From Nematopogon swammerdamellus (taxonomy: Eukaryota; Arthropoda; Insecta; Lepidoptera; Adelidae), in NCBI GenBank assembly GCA_946902875.1, contig OX336339.1, positions 2,536,397 through 2,600,396 on the forward strand: DNA of 64,000 nucleotides. Reading direction: 5' to 3'. Position numbers and translations under genes: made by a program. Shown piece after piece: positions 34,716 through 47,024 of the stretch. Under the pieces are notes generated by a model that was not told where the DNA came from, ran no database searches, and saw nothing but the letters and a program-made list of their open reading frames with translations. The first letter of the stretch is position 1; every line of letters starts with the position of its first letter.

Positions 34716-35029
34716 TGTTCATCTGTTCCCTCATACATAACTTCGAAATTACCTACTTATCATAATTTGACAAATCGAAGGTATCGTTGGATGCGTCTTG
34801 CTCTTGACCGTCTGCTGGTTGACTATGGTTGGCTGGTTGGCTATGTGACGTCCCATAAAAATGGGATATGGCGCCCTCTAGAGGACATAAAGTGATGACC
34901 TAAAAAAAATGTTTTTAGTGTGGGGTATCAAATGAAAGAGCTTAATTAGCACATTTCAAAAATTTATATATTGTTAGCTGTTGCTTTCGGATTTGCTTGC
35001 ATGCATCCGATAATTGCGAATAATTTCTA

Positions 35030-37035
35030 AAATCTATCTATCTGTCACGTGAACCTTTGTTTTGGTCATAACTCGAGAACCACTGGTGCTAGACCCATCG
35101 TGTTGGTACTCAAACTTCATGTCTCGGTGAGATCTATCCATCTGTCACGTGAACTTTTGTTTTGGTCATAACTCGAGAACCACTGGTGCTAGACCCATCG
35201 TGTTGGTACTCAAACTTCAGGTCTCGGTGAGATCTATCCATCTGTCACGTGAACTTTTGTTTTGGTCATAACTCGAAAACCACTGGTGCTAGACCCATCG
35301 TGTTGCTACTCAAACTTCAGGTCTCGGTGAGATCTATCCATCTGTCACGTGAACTTTTGTTTTGGTCATAATTCTAGAACCACTGGTGCTAGACCCATCA
35401 TGTTGCTACTCAAACTTCAGGTCTCGGTGAGATCTATCCATCTGTCACGTGAACTTTTGTTTTGATCATAACTCGAGAACCACTGGTGCTAGACCCATTG
35501 TGTTGGTACTCAAAATTTAGGTCTCGGTGAGATCTATCCACCTGTCACGTGAACTTTTGTTTTGGTCATAATCATAACTCGAGAACCACTGGTGCTAGAC
35601 CCATCGTGTTGGTACTCAAACTTCATGTCTCGGTGAGATCTATCCATCTGTCACGTGAACTTTTGTTTTGGTCGTAACTCGAGAACCACTGGTGCTAGAC
35701 CCATCGTGTTGGTACTCAAACTTCAGGTCTCGGTGAGATCTATCCATCTGTCACGTGAACTTTTGTTTTGGTCATAACTCTAGAACCACTGGTGCTAGAC
35801 CCATCATGTTGCTACTCAAACTTCAGGTCTCGGTGAGATCTATAAGTTTTAAGTTTATATTCCTTAGGCTGGTTTGGTTGAAATTGGTTGTATGTAGCCG
35901 AGCTGCCGACTTATGAATGTTATGCTAGCTATGCAGTTTGTGCTTGTACCTCTTATAAGTAGAAGTAAAAAAAAACTTCTATAAGTGACTTCTGTTCGAT
36001 TAGTTGATAAGTTATAACACAAGGTAATAATTTGATTCATTTTCCGTCGTTCCTTTGTTCAATAAAAATATTTATAAGAAAATTTTGACTTGATTTAAAA
36101 TTATCCGGATAATCCGGATATCCGGATATTTTTTTGTGTAATATTCGTATTATCCGGATAGTAAAAACGGCCGGATAATGCAAGCCCTAGTCATAACTCG
36201 AGAACCACTGGTGCTAGACCCATCGTGTTGGTACTCAAACTTCATGTCTCGGTGAGATCTATCCATCTGTCACGTGAACTTTTGTTTTGGTCATAACTCG
36301 AGAACCACTGGTGCTAGACCCATCGTGTTGGTACTCAAACTTCAAGTCTCGGTGAGATCTCTCCATCTGTCAGCTGAACTTTTGTTTTGGGCATAACTCT
36401 AGAACCACTGGTGCTAGACCCATCATGTTGCTACTCAAACTTCAGGTCTCGGTGAGATCTATCCATCTGTCACGTGAACTTTTGTTTTGGTCATAACTCG
36501 AGAACCACTGGTGCTAGACCCATCATGTTGCTACTCAAACTTCAGGTCTCGGTGAGATCTATCCATCTGTCACGTGAACTTTTGTTTTGGTCATAACTCG
36601 AGAACCACTGCTGCTAGACCCATCGTGTTGGTACTCAAACTTCAAGTCTCGGTGAGATCTATCCATCTGTCACGTGAACTTTTGTTTTGGTCATAACTCG
36701 AGAACCACTGGTGCTAGACCCATCGCGTTGCTACTCAAACTTCAGGTCTCGGTGAGATCTATCCATCTGTCACGTGAACTTTTGTTTTGGTCATAATTCT
36801 AGAACCACTGGTGCTAGACCCATCGTGTTGGTACTCAAACTTCATGTCTCGGTGAGATCTATCCATCTGTCACGTGAACTTTTGTTTTGGTCATAGCTCG
36901 AGAACCACTGGTGCTAGACCCATCGTGTTGGTACTCAAACTTCATGTCTCGCTGAGATCTATCCATCTGTCAAGGCACCTTTGTTTTGGTCATAACTCGA
37001 GAACCACTGGTGCTAGACCCATCGTGTTGGTACTC
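35030..37035 (+). repeat. 100-bp tandem array, direct half
   Basis: Unit of exactly 100 bp, GTCTCGGTGAGATCTATCCA … GTACTCAAACTTCAG, about 16 units in two blocks (35030-35843 and 36190-37035). The insert between them (35844-36189) has a TCCGGAT-rich end and finishes CCGGATAATGCAAGCCCTAG, which looks like one end of a hAT-type element. Variants include CTCGAG/TCTAGA at one site and GTTGGT/GTTGCT at another. Confidence 0.92.
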
Positions 37036-38840
37036 ACACAGATGGATAGATCTCACCGAGACCTGAAGTTTGAGTACCAACACGTTGTGTCTAGCACCAG
37101 TGATTCTCGAGTTATGATGAAAACAAAAGTTCAGCTGACAGATGGAGAGATCTCACCGAGACTTGAAGTTTGAGTACCAACACGATGGGTCTAGCACCAG
37201 TGGTTCTCGAGTTATGACCAAAACAAAAGTTCACGTGACAGTTGGATAGATCTCACCGAGACCTGAAGTTTGAGTACCAACACGATGGGTCTAGCACCAG
37301 TGGTTCTCGAGTTATGACCAAAACAAAAGTTCACGTGACAGGTGGATAGATCTCACCGAGACCTGAAGTTTGAGTAGCAACACGATGGGTCTAGCACCAG
37401 TGGTTCTCGAGTTATGACCAAAACAAAAGTTCACGTGACAGATGGATAGATCTCACCGAGACCTGAAGTTTGAGTACCAACACGATGGGTCTAGCACCAG
37501 TGGTTCTAGAGTTATGACCAAAACAAAAGTTCAGCTGACAGATGGAGAGATCTCACCGAGACTTGAAGTTTGAGTACCAACACGATGGGTCTAGCACCAG
37601 TGGTTCTCGAGTTATGACCAAAACAAAACTTCACGTGACAGATGGATAGATTTCATCGAGACATGAAGTTTGAGTACCAACACGATGGGTCTAGCACCAG
37701 TGGTTCTCGAGTTATGACCAAAACAAAGGTGCCTTGACAGATGGATAGATCTCAGCGAGACATGAAGTTTGAGTACCAACACGATGGGTCTAGCACCAGT
37801 GGTTCTCGAGTTATGACCAAAACAAAAGTTCACGTGACAGATGGATAGATCTCACCGAGACATGAAGTTTGAGTACCAACACGATGGGTCTAGCACCAGT
37901 GGTTCTAGAATTATGACCAAAACAAAAGTTCACGTGACAGATGGATAGATCTCACCGAGACCTGAAGTTTGAGTAGCAACGCGATGGGTCTAGCACCAGT
38001 GGTTCTCGAGTTATGACCAAAACAAAAGTTCACGTGACAGATGGATAGATCTCACCGAGACTTGAAGTTTGAGTACCAACACGATGGGTCTAGCAGCAGT
38101 GGTTCTCGAGTTATGACCAAAACAAAAGTTCACGTGACAGATGGATAGATCTCACCGAGACCTGAAGTTTGAGTAGCAACATGATGGGTCTAGCACCAGT
38201 GGTTCTCGAGTTATGACTAAAACAAAAGTTCACGTGACAGATGGATAGATCTCACCGAGACCTGAAGTTTGAGTAGCAACACGATGGGTCTAGCACCAGT
38301 GGTTTTCGAGTTATGACCAAAACAAAAGTTCACGTGACAGATGGATAGATCTCACCGAGACCTGAAGTTTGAGTACCAACACGATGGGTCTAACACCAGT
38401 GGTTCTCGAGTTATGAACAAAACAAAAGTTCACGTGACAGATAGATAGATCTCACCGAGACTTGAAGTTTGAGTACCAACACGATGGGTCTAGCACCAGT
38501 GGTTCTCGAGTTATGACCAAAACAAAAGTTCACGTGACAGATGGATAGATCTCACCGAGACCTGAAGTTTGAGTACCAACACGATGGGTCTGGCACCAGT
38601 GGTTCTCGAGTTATGACCAAAACAAAAGTTCTCATGACAGATGGATAGATCTCACCGAGACCTGAAGTTTGAGTACCAACACGATGGGTCTAGCACCAGT
38701 GGTTCTTGAGTTATGACCAAAACAAAAGTTCACGTGACAGATGGATAGATCTCACCGAGACCTGAAGTTTTGAGTACCAACACGATGGGTCTAGCACCAG
38801 TGGTTCTCGAGTTATGACCAAAACAAAAGTTCATGACGAA
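37036..38840 (-). repeat. 100-bp tandem array, inverted half
   Basis: About 18 units of the same repeat in reverse orientation, starting abruptly at 37036. Unit variants are mirrored about position ~37353: 36725 with 37981, 36608 with 38094, 36795 with 37912, 36970 with 37735. So a block of the left half was duplicated in inverse orientation. Confidence 0.92.
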
Positions 38841-39049
38841 GTTTCTAGTTCTCACAGAAAACGGGATATTAGTTCAGCACGATTGTGTTAGGGTCATGAA
38901 AGGTGGGTCAGTTTGAACTTATGCAAATTTTAAGCGAATCGAAGCGTCAATCTTAAATAATATTGACCACATTGACCATTGACATTCGTAGGTATTGAGA
39001 TTGCAGACGCGGGCTTTGTACAAAATTCGCACTGCATTATTTATTATCT

Positions 39050-39850
39050 CTATAGGAGATACCAAACTTCTTTGCACGAAGTGCGAGCGCGGGCGCGGGC
39101 GGCGCGGCGGGCGAGGCGAGCGAGCGAGGCACGCGGGGCACGCGGGGCACGCCAGCCAGCCACCGGCCGCCGCTTCGCATAGAAGAAATCGTAGGTACCG
39201 AACGAACGTGTGTGCGTGCGTATGCCTCCCGCCCGCCGCCACCTGCCCGCGTCCGTCCGCTTTGACCGCAACAACTGTTTTTGTGTTTTATTCATTTATT
39301 TCGAGCATGAAAATGACACAAATTTACAATGTACATTTTTCATGCATTTATGAAATTGAATATGTAAACTCTAATCATTCTAATATTTTTTTGAAGCTTT
39401 TGTAGCTTGGAAAAATAACATAATTGAAAATCTTAAAATTGCGTGCCCTAATTTGGCACAAATTCATTTAATGGGCATATGTAAGTGATCTGAGATAGAA
39501 AATAACAATTTTGTCAATTCTAATTTTGTTTTAGGCACTGTTTTTACATACTGACCATAGGTCAGTTTGCACTGGACGAAGATGACACAAACTGGGTTTG
39601 CACACTCCGCAGGCTATCCTAGATATGATACCATAATTATTTTAAAGTTTAGATTAATTTGGCCAGTTTTGAATGGAATTAAAAAAAACAACCACAAATC
39701 TTCGAATTGCTGAAAATGCAAGTGACAGATGTGACACAAAACGCAATATTATGCTTCTTATGTACGACTGTATCCACAGGCAAGAAATAAGCAAGTTTAG
39801 AATTTTTTTAACTTATGTCCTCAAAATAGCCCAACGCTATCGGTCTAAAA
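39050..39850. repeat. GC-rich core with ~140-bp spaced motif, second copy
   Basis: GC block GAAGTGCGAGCGCGGGCG at 39078 followed by GACACAAA at about 39313, 39455 (GGCACAAA), 39582 and 39731. Counterpart of 31830-32420 with the flank on the opposite side. Confidence 0.5.
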
Positions 39851-40197
39851 TGCCTAAATGACTCAGTACTTCCGGAGACTGTGTGGGTAAATAATAAATG
39901 AACCCTCGGTGCGCGAGTCCGACTCGCACTTGGCCGCTTTATTGCCATTTATTACTGCAATCTAACACTACCTATGATCTATCTACTAACCCTAGCTAGT
40001 ATCCTTGTGTCTAATACACAGAATATGTGTTATTTTTTTATTCTGGCATGTTGTATGCCAACAAATAATAAAAACGCTACAAGTAAAAAAATCAGAAACG
40101 TGCTAAGAATCTATTAGTACATATTCACGCTACTAAATAATAGATGGCGCCACAGGTAGTTTGCAATACAGACAGACAAAAGATAGACGGATATGGT

Positions 40198-40510
40198 TTT
40201 AGGGTTCCGTATCCGTCGTACGGAAGCCTATTACTAAGCCTACGCCGTCTGTCTGTCCGTCCGTCTGTCTGTCCGAGGGCTGTATCTATTGAACCGTAAT
40301 AGGTAGCCCGTTGAAATTTTCACAGAATATATGTTTTATTGTTATTATGGCGGATATTACAAAAACAAATAATAAACAATAGAAAAAGGTAAAAAAAAAC
40401 AGTAAATTAAGGGGGGTTCCCATACAAGAAACGTGTTTTTTTTTTCAATGTTTTTTTTTGTGGTGCGGAAACCTCGGCGCGTGAGTCCGAATCGCACTTG
40501 GCCGGTTTTT
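40198..40510 (+). repeat. (GTCT)n-containing interspersed repeat, short form
   Basis: AGGGTTCCGTATCCGTCGTA to CGCACTTGGCCGG, like 21290-21590. Confidence 0.75.
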
Positions 40511-40599
40511 TTAAGTAGCCTATGTTCTGTCTTTTGCGTTCTCCCACAACTATACATAGATACAAATTGATGTTTTAATAAGTTTTTTTTATTTTTTTT

Positions 40600-40975
40600 T
40601 ATTTATTGTTACCGAACTAGCTGGCTGTGTCCGAGGTCGAAGCCTCAGGCGCAGCCAATATCACCCCCGAGGAGGTGCCAGTCCGGCTTGGAGGTGGACT
40701 AATGTCGCTGGGGAAAGGCTATTTACCCGCGATTTGAAGATCCGTGGATTGTAGGAGTGGGGAAAGATATTCCCCGGAAGCCCGTTCCACACCTTTGCAG
40801 TGCGGCACAAGAACGATTTAGAGAATCGTGCCGTTCGAAGTACTCGTCTGTCCACTACAAAGGGGTGTTCCGCGAGAGTATGGCGGGTTTGGCGAAGGCG
40901 AACAGAAGGATCAGGAGGAGGGATAAGGGAAGCAAGTGTTTGATAGCATGACGGCTGATAAAAGTCACACGTCAA
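40600..40975 (-). pseudogene. Jockey-like LINE RT-ORF terminus
   Basis: A 104-codon open stretch (40975-40661) reads EHPFVVDRRVLRTARFSKSF, then FLCRTAKVWNGLPGNIFP and FKSRVNSL, the usual end of RT ORFs in this LINE group. It overlaps a 3' UTR with a poly-T-side end near 40580. The same terminus recurs at 42660-42880 (−). Confidence 0.7.
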
Positions 40976-41227
40976 AGGCCGCCCGTTGATATCCGCCGCC
41001 GTATCGCACCTGTCTCGCTAATTACCTACACACCTGTGTTTTTCATACTAATTTACCATCAAACAAAGAACTAAAAAGCATTGAACCTACAAATATGAAG
41101 AGATAGTGGTACCGTTAAAACTGGCTCAATAACCCAACGATACGTTTGTGCTTTAGAGCTTGAAGGTACCCTTGACTCGGTACCCATACCGGATTACATA
41201 AAAAAAACTTACCGGATTACATAAAAA

Positions 41228-41565
41228 AAACCGGCCAAGTGCTATTCGAACTTGCGCACCGAGGGTTCCGTATCGCCATGTCATGGTTAGCGCCATTTAC
41301 GCCATCTATGGCGTGTTATGAAATGCTTCATATTAGTTAAAATGCTTCAAAGTCTATTCGGTAGATGGCGCCCGTGATTTTTTATATTTTTCTTATTTTC
41401 ATTATTTGTTTTTATATCGGCCATAATAACACATATTCTGTGAAAATTTCAACGGGCTATCTATTACGGTTCAAGAGATACAGCCCTCGGACAGAGAAAG
41501 ACAGACAGACAGACGGCGTAGGCTTAGTAATAGGGTCCCGTACCGGATACGGAACCCTAAAAATG
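41228..41565 (-). repeat. (GTCT)n-containing interspersed repeat, minus orientation
   Basis: AACCGGCCAAGTGCTATTCG to GTACCGGATACGGAACCCTA, reverse complement of 18119-18490. Confidence 0.8.
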
Positions 41566-41714
41566 ACTGCAATCAACATTCCACAAACGCACACAATTTG
41601 CATCAAGCGGCTCGTGTCGTAACTCGTACGTACCACGCTTGTTGATAAACACACCAAGTGTCATTGAGATAGAATTTAATAATTTCGTATTTGTGACACA
41701 CTGTGTATTATCGT

Positions 41715-42010
41715 GTGGGGCCGGTACTTGTCCCACTGCACCTCTCCTCGTGCAAGTCGTAAAACGCGACTAAGGGATAAGGACGATATGCCGTGCTAAG
41801 GGGCGAGAGACTAGCCACATCTCACCTCGGCGCGGTCCATCCACCGATTCGGGCAGCAGTAGATCTTCGTGCCTTACTTGCTGCTTGATAGTTATCTTGT
41901 CCTTTATACATTGCTAAACGTGGTGGTCTGTTTTGAGATGTAATTTAACAGAGTTCTTGCAGCACAACGCCAATTACTCTGCTTACCCCGATTGTCGGGA
42001 TACAGCGTTT
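41715..42010 (+). repeat. SINE: GTGGGG head on the second body
   Basis: TCGTGTGGGGCCGGTACTT (head shortened by ~13 bases) to CCCGATTGTCGGGATACAGC. Confidence 0.7.
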
Positions 42011-42019
42011 GGTATGTGT

Positions 42020-42600
42020 CACACCATTCATGACTTTTCACCTATTGCCTGCTTTTTGCCACTGGGCGGTAACGGCAAATTGGACTCAATACAGCGCCGA
42101 GCCGTCGCGGGTGGGAGACCCGAAATTGGCTGATGGTCAGGAGTCTGTGAGTCACAGACGACTTGTAGGGTCACTGAGTCTGTTCTACAGGTACTGTCAT
42201 GGACGCTGCTCAGAGGATATTGTATATTCCTTGCCATCCAACCTATCTTCGCATAACTCGTCGCAGAGAAACTGAACACCCTATTCTGTTTTGACATTGG
42301 GCTTTTTAGAACGCATCTGTTCTCAACATCGTTTCTTTGTCGCACGGCTAGGTAGGGTGTGGACAGTTCCACACCCTACCTAGCCGTGCGACAAAGATAG
42401 ATAGACTAGGTAGGGTGTGGAACTGTCTTTCGGCAAGTGTGTTTCCGTTAATCCTTCAAGCGTCGTATCAACAGGCTAGACAACCTAGCAACCAGTTCGC
42501 AAAATCTTCTGAGCGTGGTTACGCGGGGAGAGGTGTTTTTGGATCTATCAACTGTATCAGTGGTCCCTCGGCACAGCCGCCCATATTGGTTCACATTTAA
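42020..42600 (+). pseudogene. Jockey-like LINE fragment holding a palindrome
   Basis: Reads VGDPKLADGQESVSHRR and SLFYRYCHGRCSE in one frame (about 42107-42220), the RT-ORF distal segment; downstream order is broken by the inverted repeat at 42335-42396. Confidence 0.65.
42335..42396. repeat. 29-bp perfect inverted repeat, 4-nt loop
   Basis: Arms 42335-42363 (CTTTGTCGCACGGCTAGGTA…) and 42368-42396, loop CAGT. A third copy of part of the arm (TAGGTAGGGTGTGGAAC) follows at 42407. Confidence 0.88.
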
Positions 42601-42659
42601 ATAAAGACGACAGAACGTCTTACAGATACATTTCTGCCTCCACCGCTGCCGTGCAGTTT

Positions 42660-42885
42660 TTTTTTATTGCTTCCGAACTGGGTGGCTCTGCCCGAGGTCG
42701 AAGCCTCAGGCGCAGCCAATTTCACCGCCGAGGAGGTGCCAGTCCGGCTTGGAGGTGGACTAATGTCGCTGGGGAAAGGCTATTAACCCGCGATTTGAAG
42801 ATCCGTGAATTGTAGGAGTGGGGAAATATATTCCCTGGGAGCCCGTTCCACACCTTTACAGTGCGGCACAAGAACGTTGCAGTAC
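42660..42885 (-). pseudogene. LINE RT-ORF terminus, second copy
   Basis: Minus strand reads FLCRTVKVWNGLPGNIFPHS and FKSRVNSLSPATLVHLQ; nearly the same as 40660-40800. Confidence 0.65.
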
Positions 42886-43086
42886 TCTCGTCGTCCAGTC
42901 CGTCAGCAGTCATCAATGTTTATGTCGCTTCAATATCTTTGCATTCTACGTCAGTAGGTGCGTAGGACTGCCTGAAGCACGCCTTCACACACGTCACGTG
43001 CTAATTGTGTGCAAGGATACTTATAACTGAGCTTCCAATGACTTCACTTCCGAACGCGTCGTGCACCGACGATCGACCGACTTTGT

Positions 43087-44371
43087 AGGGTTGCCAACCC
43101 TCCAAGAATTCCGGGAGTTTCCGGATTCGGACTCAGTCTTTTAAAGATCTCTCATTTCCAGTCCAAGTACAGGAAATATTCAAAAATACGTAGATAACTT
43201 CGATGTAAAAAAATTATAGAGAAACCTTAGTGCATATCTAGTTTTTTTTATTTTTTTATGGATACGCGAGACACTTTGCGCCGTCAGTGTGGATTGCTGA
43301 GCCGCGGACGCCCAAAATGATTCGGTTTAGAACGGGGGCTGCCAATGCCGTGCCGGCGTGACAGGTGCCTTTTTGCGCTTCTCTTGAAAGATCCTAAGTC
43401 ATACACTGAATAGTCATCCATCATCATCATTCATATGGCAGTAAAACTGCACTCGAACTTCACAATTTTTTCTATCCGGTACATCTACGAAGAAAAACCG
43501 GCGAGAAACTTCGCAATGTATTTTTTTTATGTTCATACATATTATTACAAGTATTTTAGTGAATAACCACTTAATAACATCGCCCACAGTCTATCGAATA
43601 TAATATTGTAATTTTATATTTAACTCTACATACATATAAATTCAAATTCAAATATTTTATTTATATTTTATTGTTTCATAATTGTAAATTTTGTATTGTT
43701 AATTTCTGCCACTAAATGAAGTCTGACCGCAAAAGAGATGTCAAATAATCAGATTATATCACTTAGGAAGGGGGTAAGAGATTGCTCGTATGCAATACCC
43801 CTTGCCTTTTGAGTAAGCACCGTTACACCAGTCAGCAACAACATAAATCATGTAAATACCTAAATGTATTAAGTTAGACTAAGTATTACTGCTCTGTATG
43901 CAAATGTTTATCACACTCAATAAATGGTTTTTTATTTATTATTATTATTTATTATTATATAAGGTCTTTCATTAGTAGGTAACTTTACGCTAAGGATAAA
44001 GAAGATACTGATCACGTTCCCATACAAAATTTTTTTAAGATATAAAAAACCTACTCACTCCTCTTTAATACGTGAAGTGCGCGTATTATATATCGTAAAA
44101 AAATATTGGTATGGGAACGTGATCAGTATCTGATACACGTACACCCCTTAGCGTCCTACTATTGAAAGACCTTAATATAATATTTATTAAGTACGTAAGC
44201 ACTTAGTTTTAAAACGATGACTTTGTTTAATTTGCTATTAGTGCTTATGATCCAGATTAGAACACATTTTGTAGAATTATGCACAAATGCCCTTTCCACA
44301 GTAATTAAATTATAAATTCAACCTGTTTTTTTTTTCGTGCCGGATTTTTCTTCCCGATGGTTGGTAACCCT
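43087..44371. mobile_element. Possible TIR element with nested insertions
   Basis: AGGGTTGCCAACC at 43087 and GGTTGGTAACCCT ending 44371 (one mismatch), like 9320-10014. Inside are a LINE scrap (43340-43410) and the MITE at 43961-44173. No clear target duplication, so pairing of the two ends is tentative. Confidence 0.4.
43961..44173. mobile_element. Foldback MITE, 213 bp
   Basis: Ends AAGGTCTTTCATTAGTAGG and complement of AAGGTCTTTCAATAGTAGG, with inner arms GATACTGATCACGTTCCCAT / ATGGGAACGTGATCAGTATC. Confidence 0.8.
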
Positions 44372-44569
44372 GCCCTACAGACCGCACCTACCGTCTAATT
44401 ACTTTAATGTGCTAGAAGCGATGTCAGCCCAATAACACATGCATAACACCTTGGTGAACTACCTACTTTGTGCCATGCCAAGTCATTGCTTACCCCGTTA
44501 GTTGTGCCGTTACACTGAACTGGACGGAAAATAAAACACTTGAAAAAAAAACACATAATTTTTTTTTAT

Positions 44570-44800
44570 GTAATCCCGTATGAGTGGCTGAATCGGAGCG
44601 GCCAAAGCACATGCTCCGACCAGCCAATATCACATCCGAGAAGGTAGGTGCCATACCGGAGACTTCTCTGGATTGCTGGCTATACTGGACTAGAGGAGAA
44701 CACAACCGAGGCTGGTATGCGGCCATCTTACATCCAATGCGGTGGTATTAACCTATTCGGCTACAATTTGAGCCTACCACCTAGCAAGGGATAAGGGACA
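44570..44800 (-). repeat. tRNA-headed SINE, tail part
   Basis: TTTTTTATGTAATCCCGTAT to ATTTGAGCCTACCACCTAGC, matching 19030-19250; head missing. Confidence 0.75.
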
Positions 44801-44844
44801 GTACCAGGCAGTAATTTTATTTTTATGGAAAAAAAATTTACATC

Positions 44845-44964
44845 GAGCTTTAGAAAGAGACAATCGGATGGTAGAGCGTCGTCCCTGTCGCACAGAGACG
44901 TGCGCGTTCGTGCGACTGGGACGACCGAAGCTCTCTACAACCTGATGGTCTCTTTCTAAAGCTC
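44845..44964. repeat. 120-nt near-perfect hairpin
   Basis: Arms of ~50 nt (GAGCTTTAGAAAGAGAC on the left; GTCTCTTTCTAAAGCTC closing the right) pair with few mismatches across TCGTCCCTGTCGCAC / GTGCGACTGGGACGA; loop about 16 nt. Could be a MITE or a small-RNA precursor. Confidence 0.7.
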
Positions 44965-45234
44965 TACACGCATTATTTTCTGTCGGGAACTGTACCTAAG
45001 ATAGACGTATTTAATTAAGATATAATATGTCGATACCTAACGACAACATTGCAACACAACCGGGGAAAGACGAGAGGCAGTCGTTCGCCATGAACTCCAG
45101 AATGACCGGTAAAACCATTCACACGCAACCGAGCTCCATCTCACTCATCCGTACCGATTATAGGTATATGTAGTATTACCAAACCAATAATAAATTAGCA
45201 TGAATTATTGGAAATCTACACAGTTTTATTTTTA

Positions 45235-46260
45235 TGGAAACCGCGACATGTGGCATCGTTTCACTTACGAGTAGGCGACTTACGATGCCCATAGACATTC
45301 TGTGATGCACGGGGATTGCGAATGCCATGCCGGCCTGACAGGAGCCTTTCCGCGCCCCTTTTGAAAAACCCCAGGCTGTACTTGGGAGGAAATAGATGAG
45401 CAGGGAGAGCGTTCCACATTTTCTCGGTTCTGTGAATAAAAGACCTAAGAACACAGCCGGTAGGTCGATTGTGTGCCCATGCCCTGCCCAGTACGCGTAG
45501 TGCCGAGGTGGAATGGGGACGATGGAATCGCGTTAAACAGCTCTTCCGCACACGCCGTGAAATAGACGATAGAACACGCTTAGGGAGCCCATGTCCCTAC
45601 AGAGTCGTAGCGGTTCTAGGTCGCGGGACACCACAAGGTCATCCACAAGTCGCACGGCACGACGCTGGATTCAGTCTAGCGGCGCAAGCTGGTATTTAGC
45701 TGAGCCATCCCACAGGTGCGAGCAGTACTCCAAGCAGGAGTTAACCTGCGTTTTATACAACGTCAGTTTTTGGGCCGCCGTGAAGTACCACTACTTGTTG
45801 AGTACACCCAGCTTTTTTGAGGCCAGCTTGGCCTTGCCCTCAATGTCACGCCGGAAGTTTAAGTCTCGACACCGAGGACTCCGAGGTGGTCGCTTAATTT
45901 AAGTGAAGTGCTTTGGAAGGAAGGAGCTGGTGTGGACGCCGTTCTTTTCGCACTAAACGCGCACACTTGGTCTTCAATGCGTTGAACACGACCAAGTTGC
46001 TCTGTCCCCATTCGGCAATAGACTCGAGGGTTTGCTCGAGTTCGTACACAAGTGTTCGCCTCTTCTCGTCCACATCATTCCGTCTGGCTGAAGGGTGACT
46101 GGTGAAGGATCCATGCGCCGTACTGTCGTCTGCATAGCAATGTATGTTGCCGAGTGGCAGCATATCATTTATATGCAGAAGAAACAGCGTGGGAGATCAG
46201 ATCCCTGTGGTACACCGGCATTCACTGGCATGGCGGTTCAGTGGCGGCGGACAGTTTCGG
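45235..46260 (-). pseudogene. Jockey-like LINE, ~1 kb with RT catalytic motif, frameshifted
   Basis: Reading down the minus strand: about 46163-45894 carries HCYADDST, the RT active-site motif, then SIAEWGQSNLVVFN; 45900-45560 is frame-broken; 45551-45261 reads WNALPAHLFPPKYSLGFFK, the ORF terminus. The element is 5'-truncated and has at least two frame changes. A scrap of its middle also occurs at about 61690-61810. Confidence 0.75.
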
Positions 46261-46269
46261 AAGAATTAT

Positions 46270-46560
46270 CGATATTTAAAAAGAATAGTTCCACTACATC
46301 TCTGCCAGTGGACCCAGTAAAAGGCGACCAAGGGTAAGGGTACGACGTCATACTAAGCTATAGGTTAGCCACCTGTCCAAAAACGTATATTTTATCATAT
46401 CTCTGTGCACCTGTCAGATTGGCACGGTCTTTCCACACGTATATCTATCTGTCTTCGTGCTGCAAGTTACTTGCTGCTTGACAGTATCTTGTCCTAATGC
46501 TTGCTGAGGGCAGTAGTCGCTGTTGTGCCGTAATATACTAGCTGTGCCCTATAATAACCA
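46270..46560 (+). repeat. Degraded SINE, second body
   Basis: AAAAGAATAGTTCCACTACA, GTAAAAGGCGACCAAGGGTA and GGCAGTAGTCGCTGTTGTG in family order; poorly conserved. Confidence 0.5.
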
Positions 46561-46629
46561 TCCTTAGATGTGCATTACTTGAATTGATGCAGTAGTGCTC
46601 GAGCTATACCTAAGCGAAGAACATAGACG

Positions 46630-46975
46630 CTTATTGCATGAGGGTGCTCGGAGAAGCTGTTCAACGCGATCCCGCCGCTTTCCCCTTTCCACCTCCGCAC
46701 CACACGCACTGAGCTGGGATTGCCCACACGCTGGACTTACCTCGAACGCGTACCGATCGGTAATTTAATTACCTTATCTCACCTCTACAGAACCGGTAAA
46801 CTCTGGAACGCTCTACCTACCCATATATTCCCCCCACGTACAGTCTCGGGTGCTTCAAGAGGGACGTAAGTAGGCACCTGTAAGGACGGCATGGCATTCG
46901 CAACCCCCGCACAGGACCGAATGACCATGGACGTCGTTAAGACACCTTGTGAGTGGCTCGGCGCCACATGTCGCT
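46630..46975 (+). pseudogene. LINE RT-ORF terminal fragment
   Basis: CGATCCCGCCGCTTTCCCCT, GGAACGCTCTACCTACCCAT, GTCTCGGGTGCTTCAAGAGG, GGCATTCGCAACCCCCGCAC in family order. The Polinton lies 50 bp downstream. Confidence 0.55.
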
Positions 46976-47018
46976 TTTAAAACCTCGACGGCGACGGCGG
47001 CGGCGGCGCAGTGCGGTG

Positions 47019-47024
47019 TTTGCA
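47019..47024. repeat. Polinton target site duplication, left
   Basis: TTTGCA, identical to 61285-61290. Six bases is the standard target duplication of Polintons/Mavericks. Confidence 0.95.

Noticed and set aside
35030..38840. CRISPR-like array
   Set aside because: Units are contiguous 100-bp repeats with no unique spacers, in a eukaryotic context.
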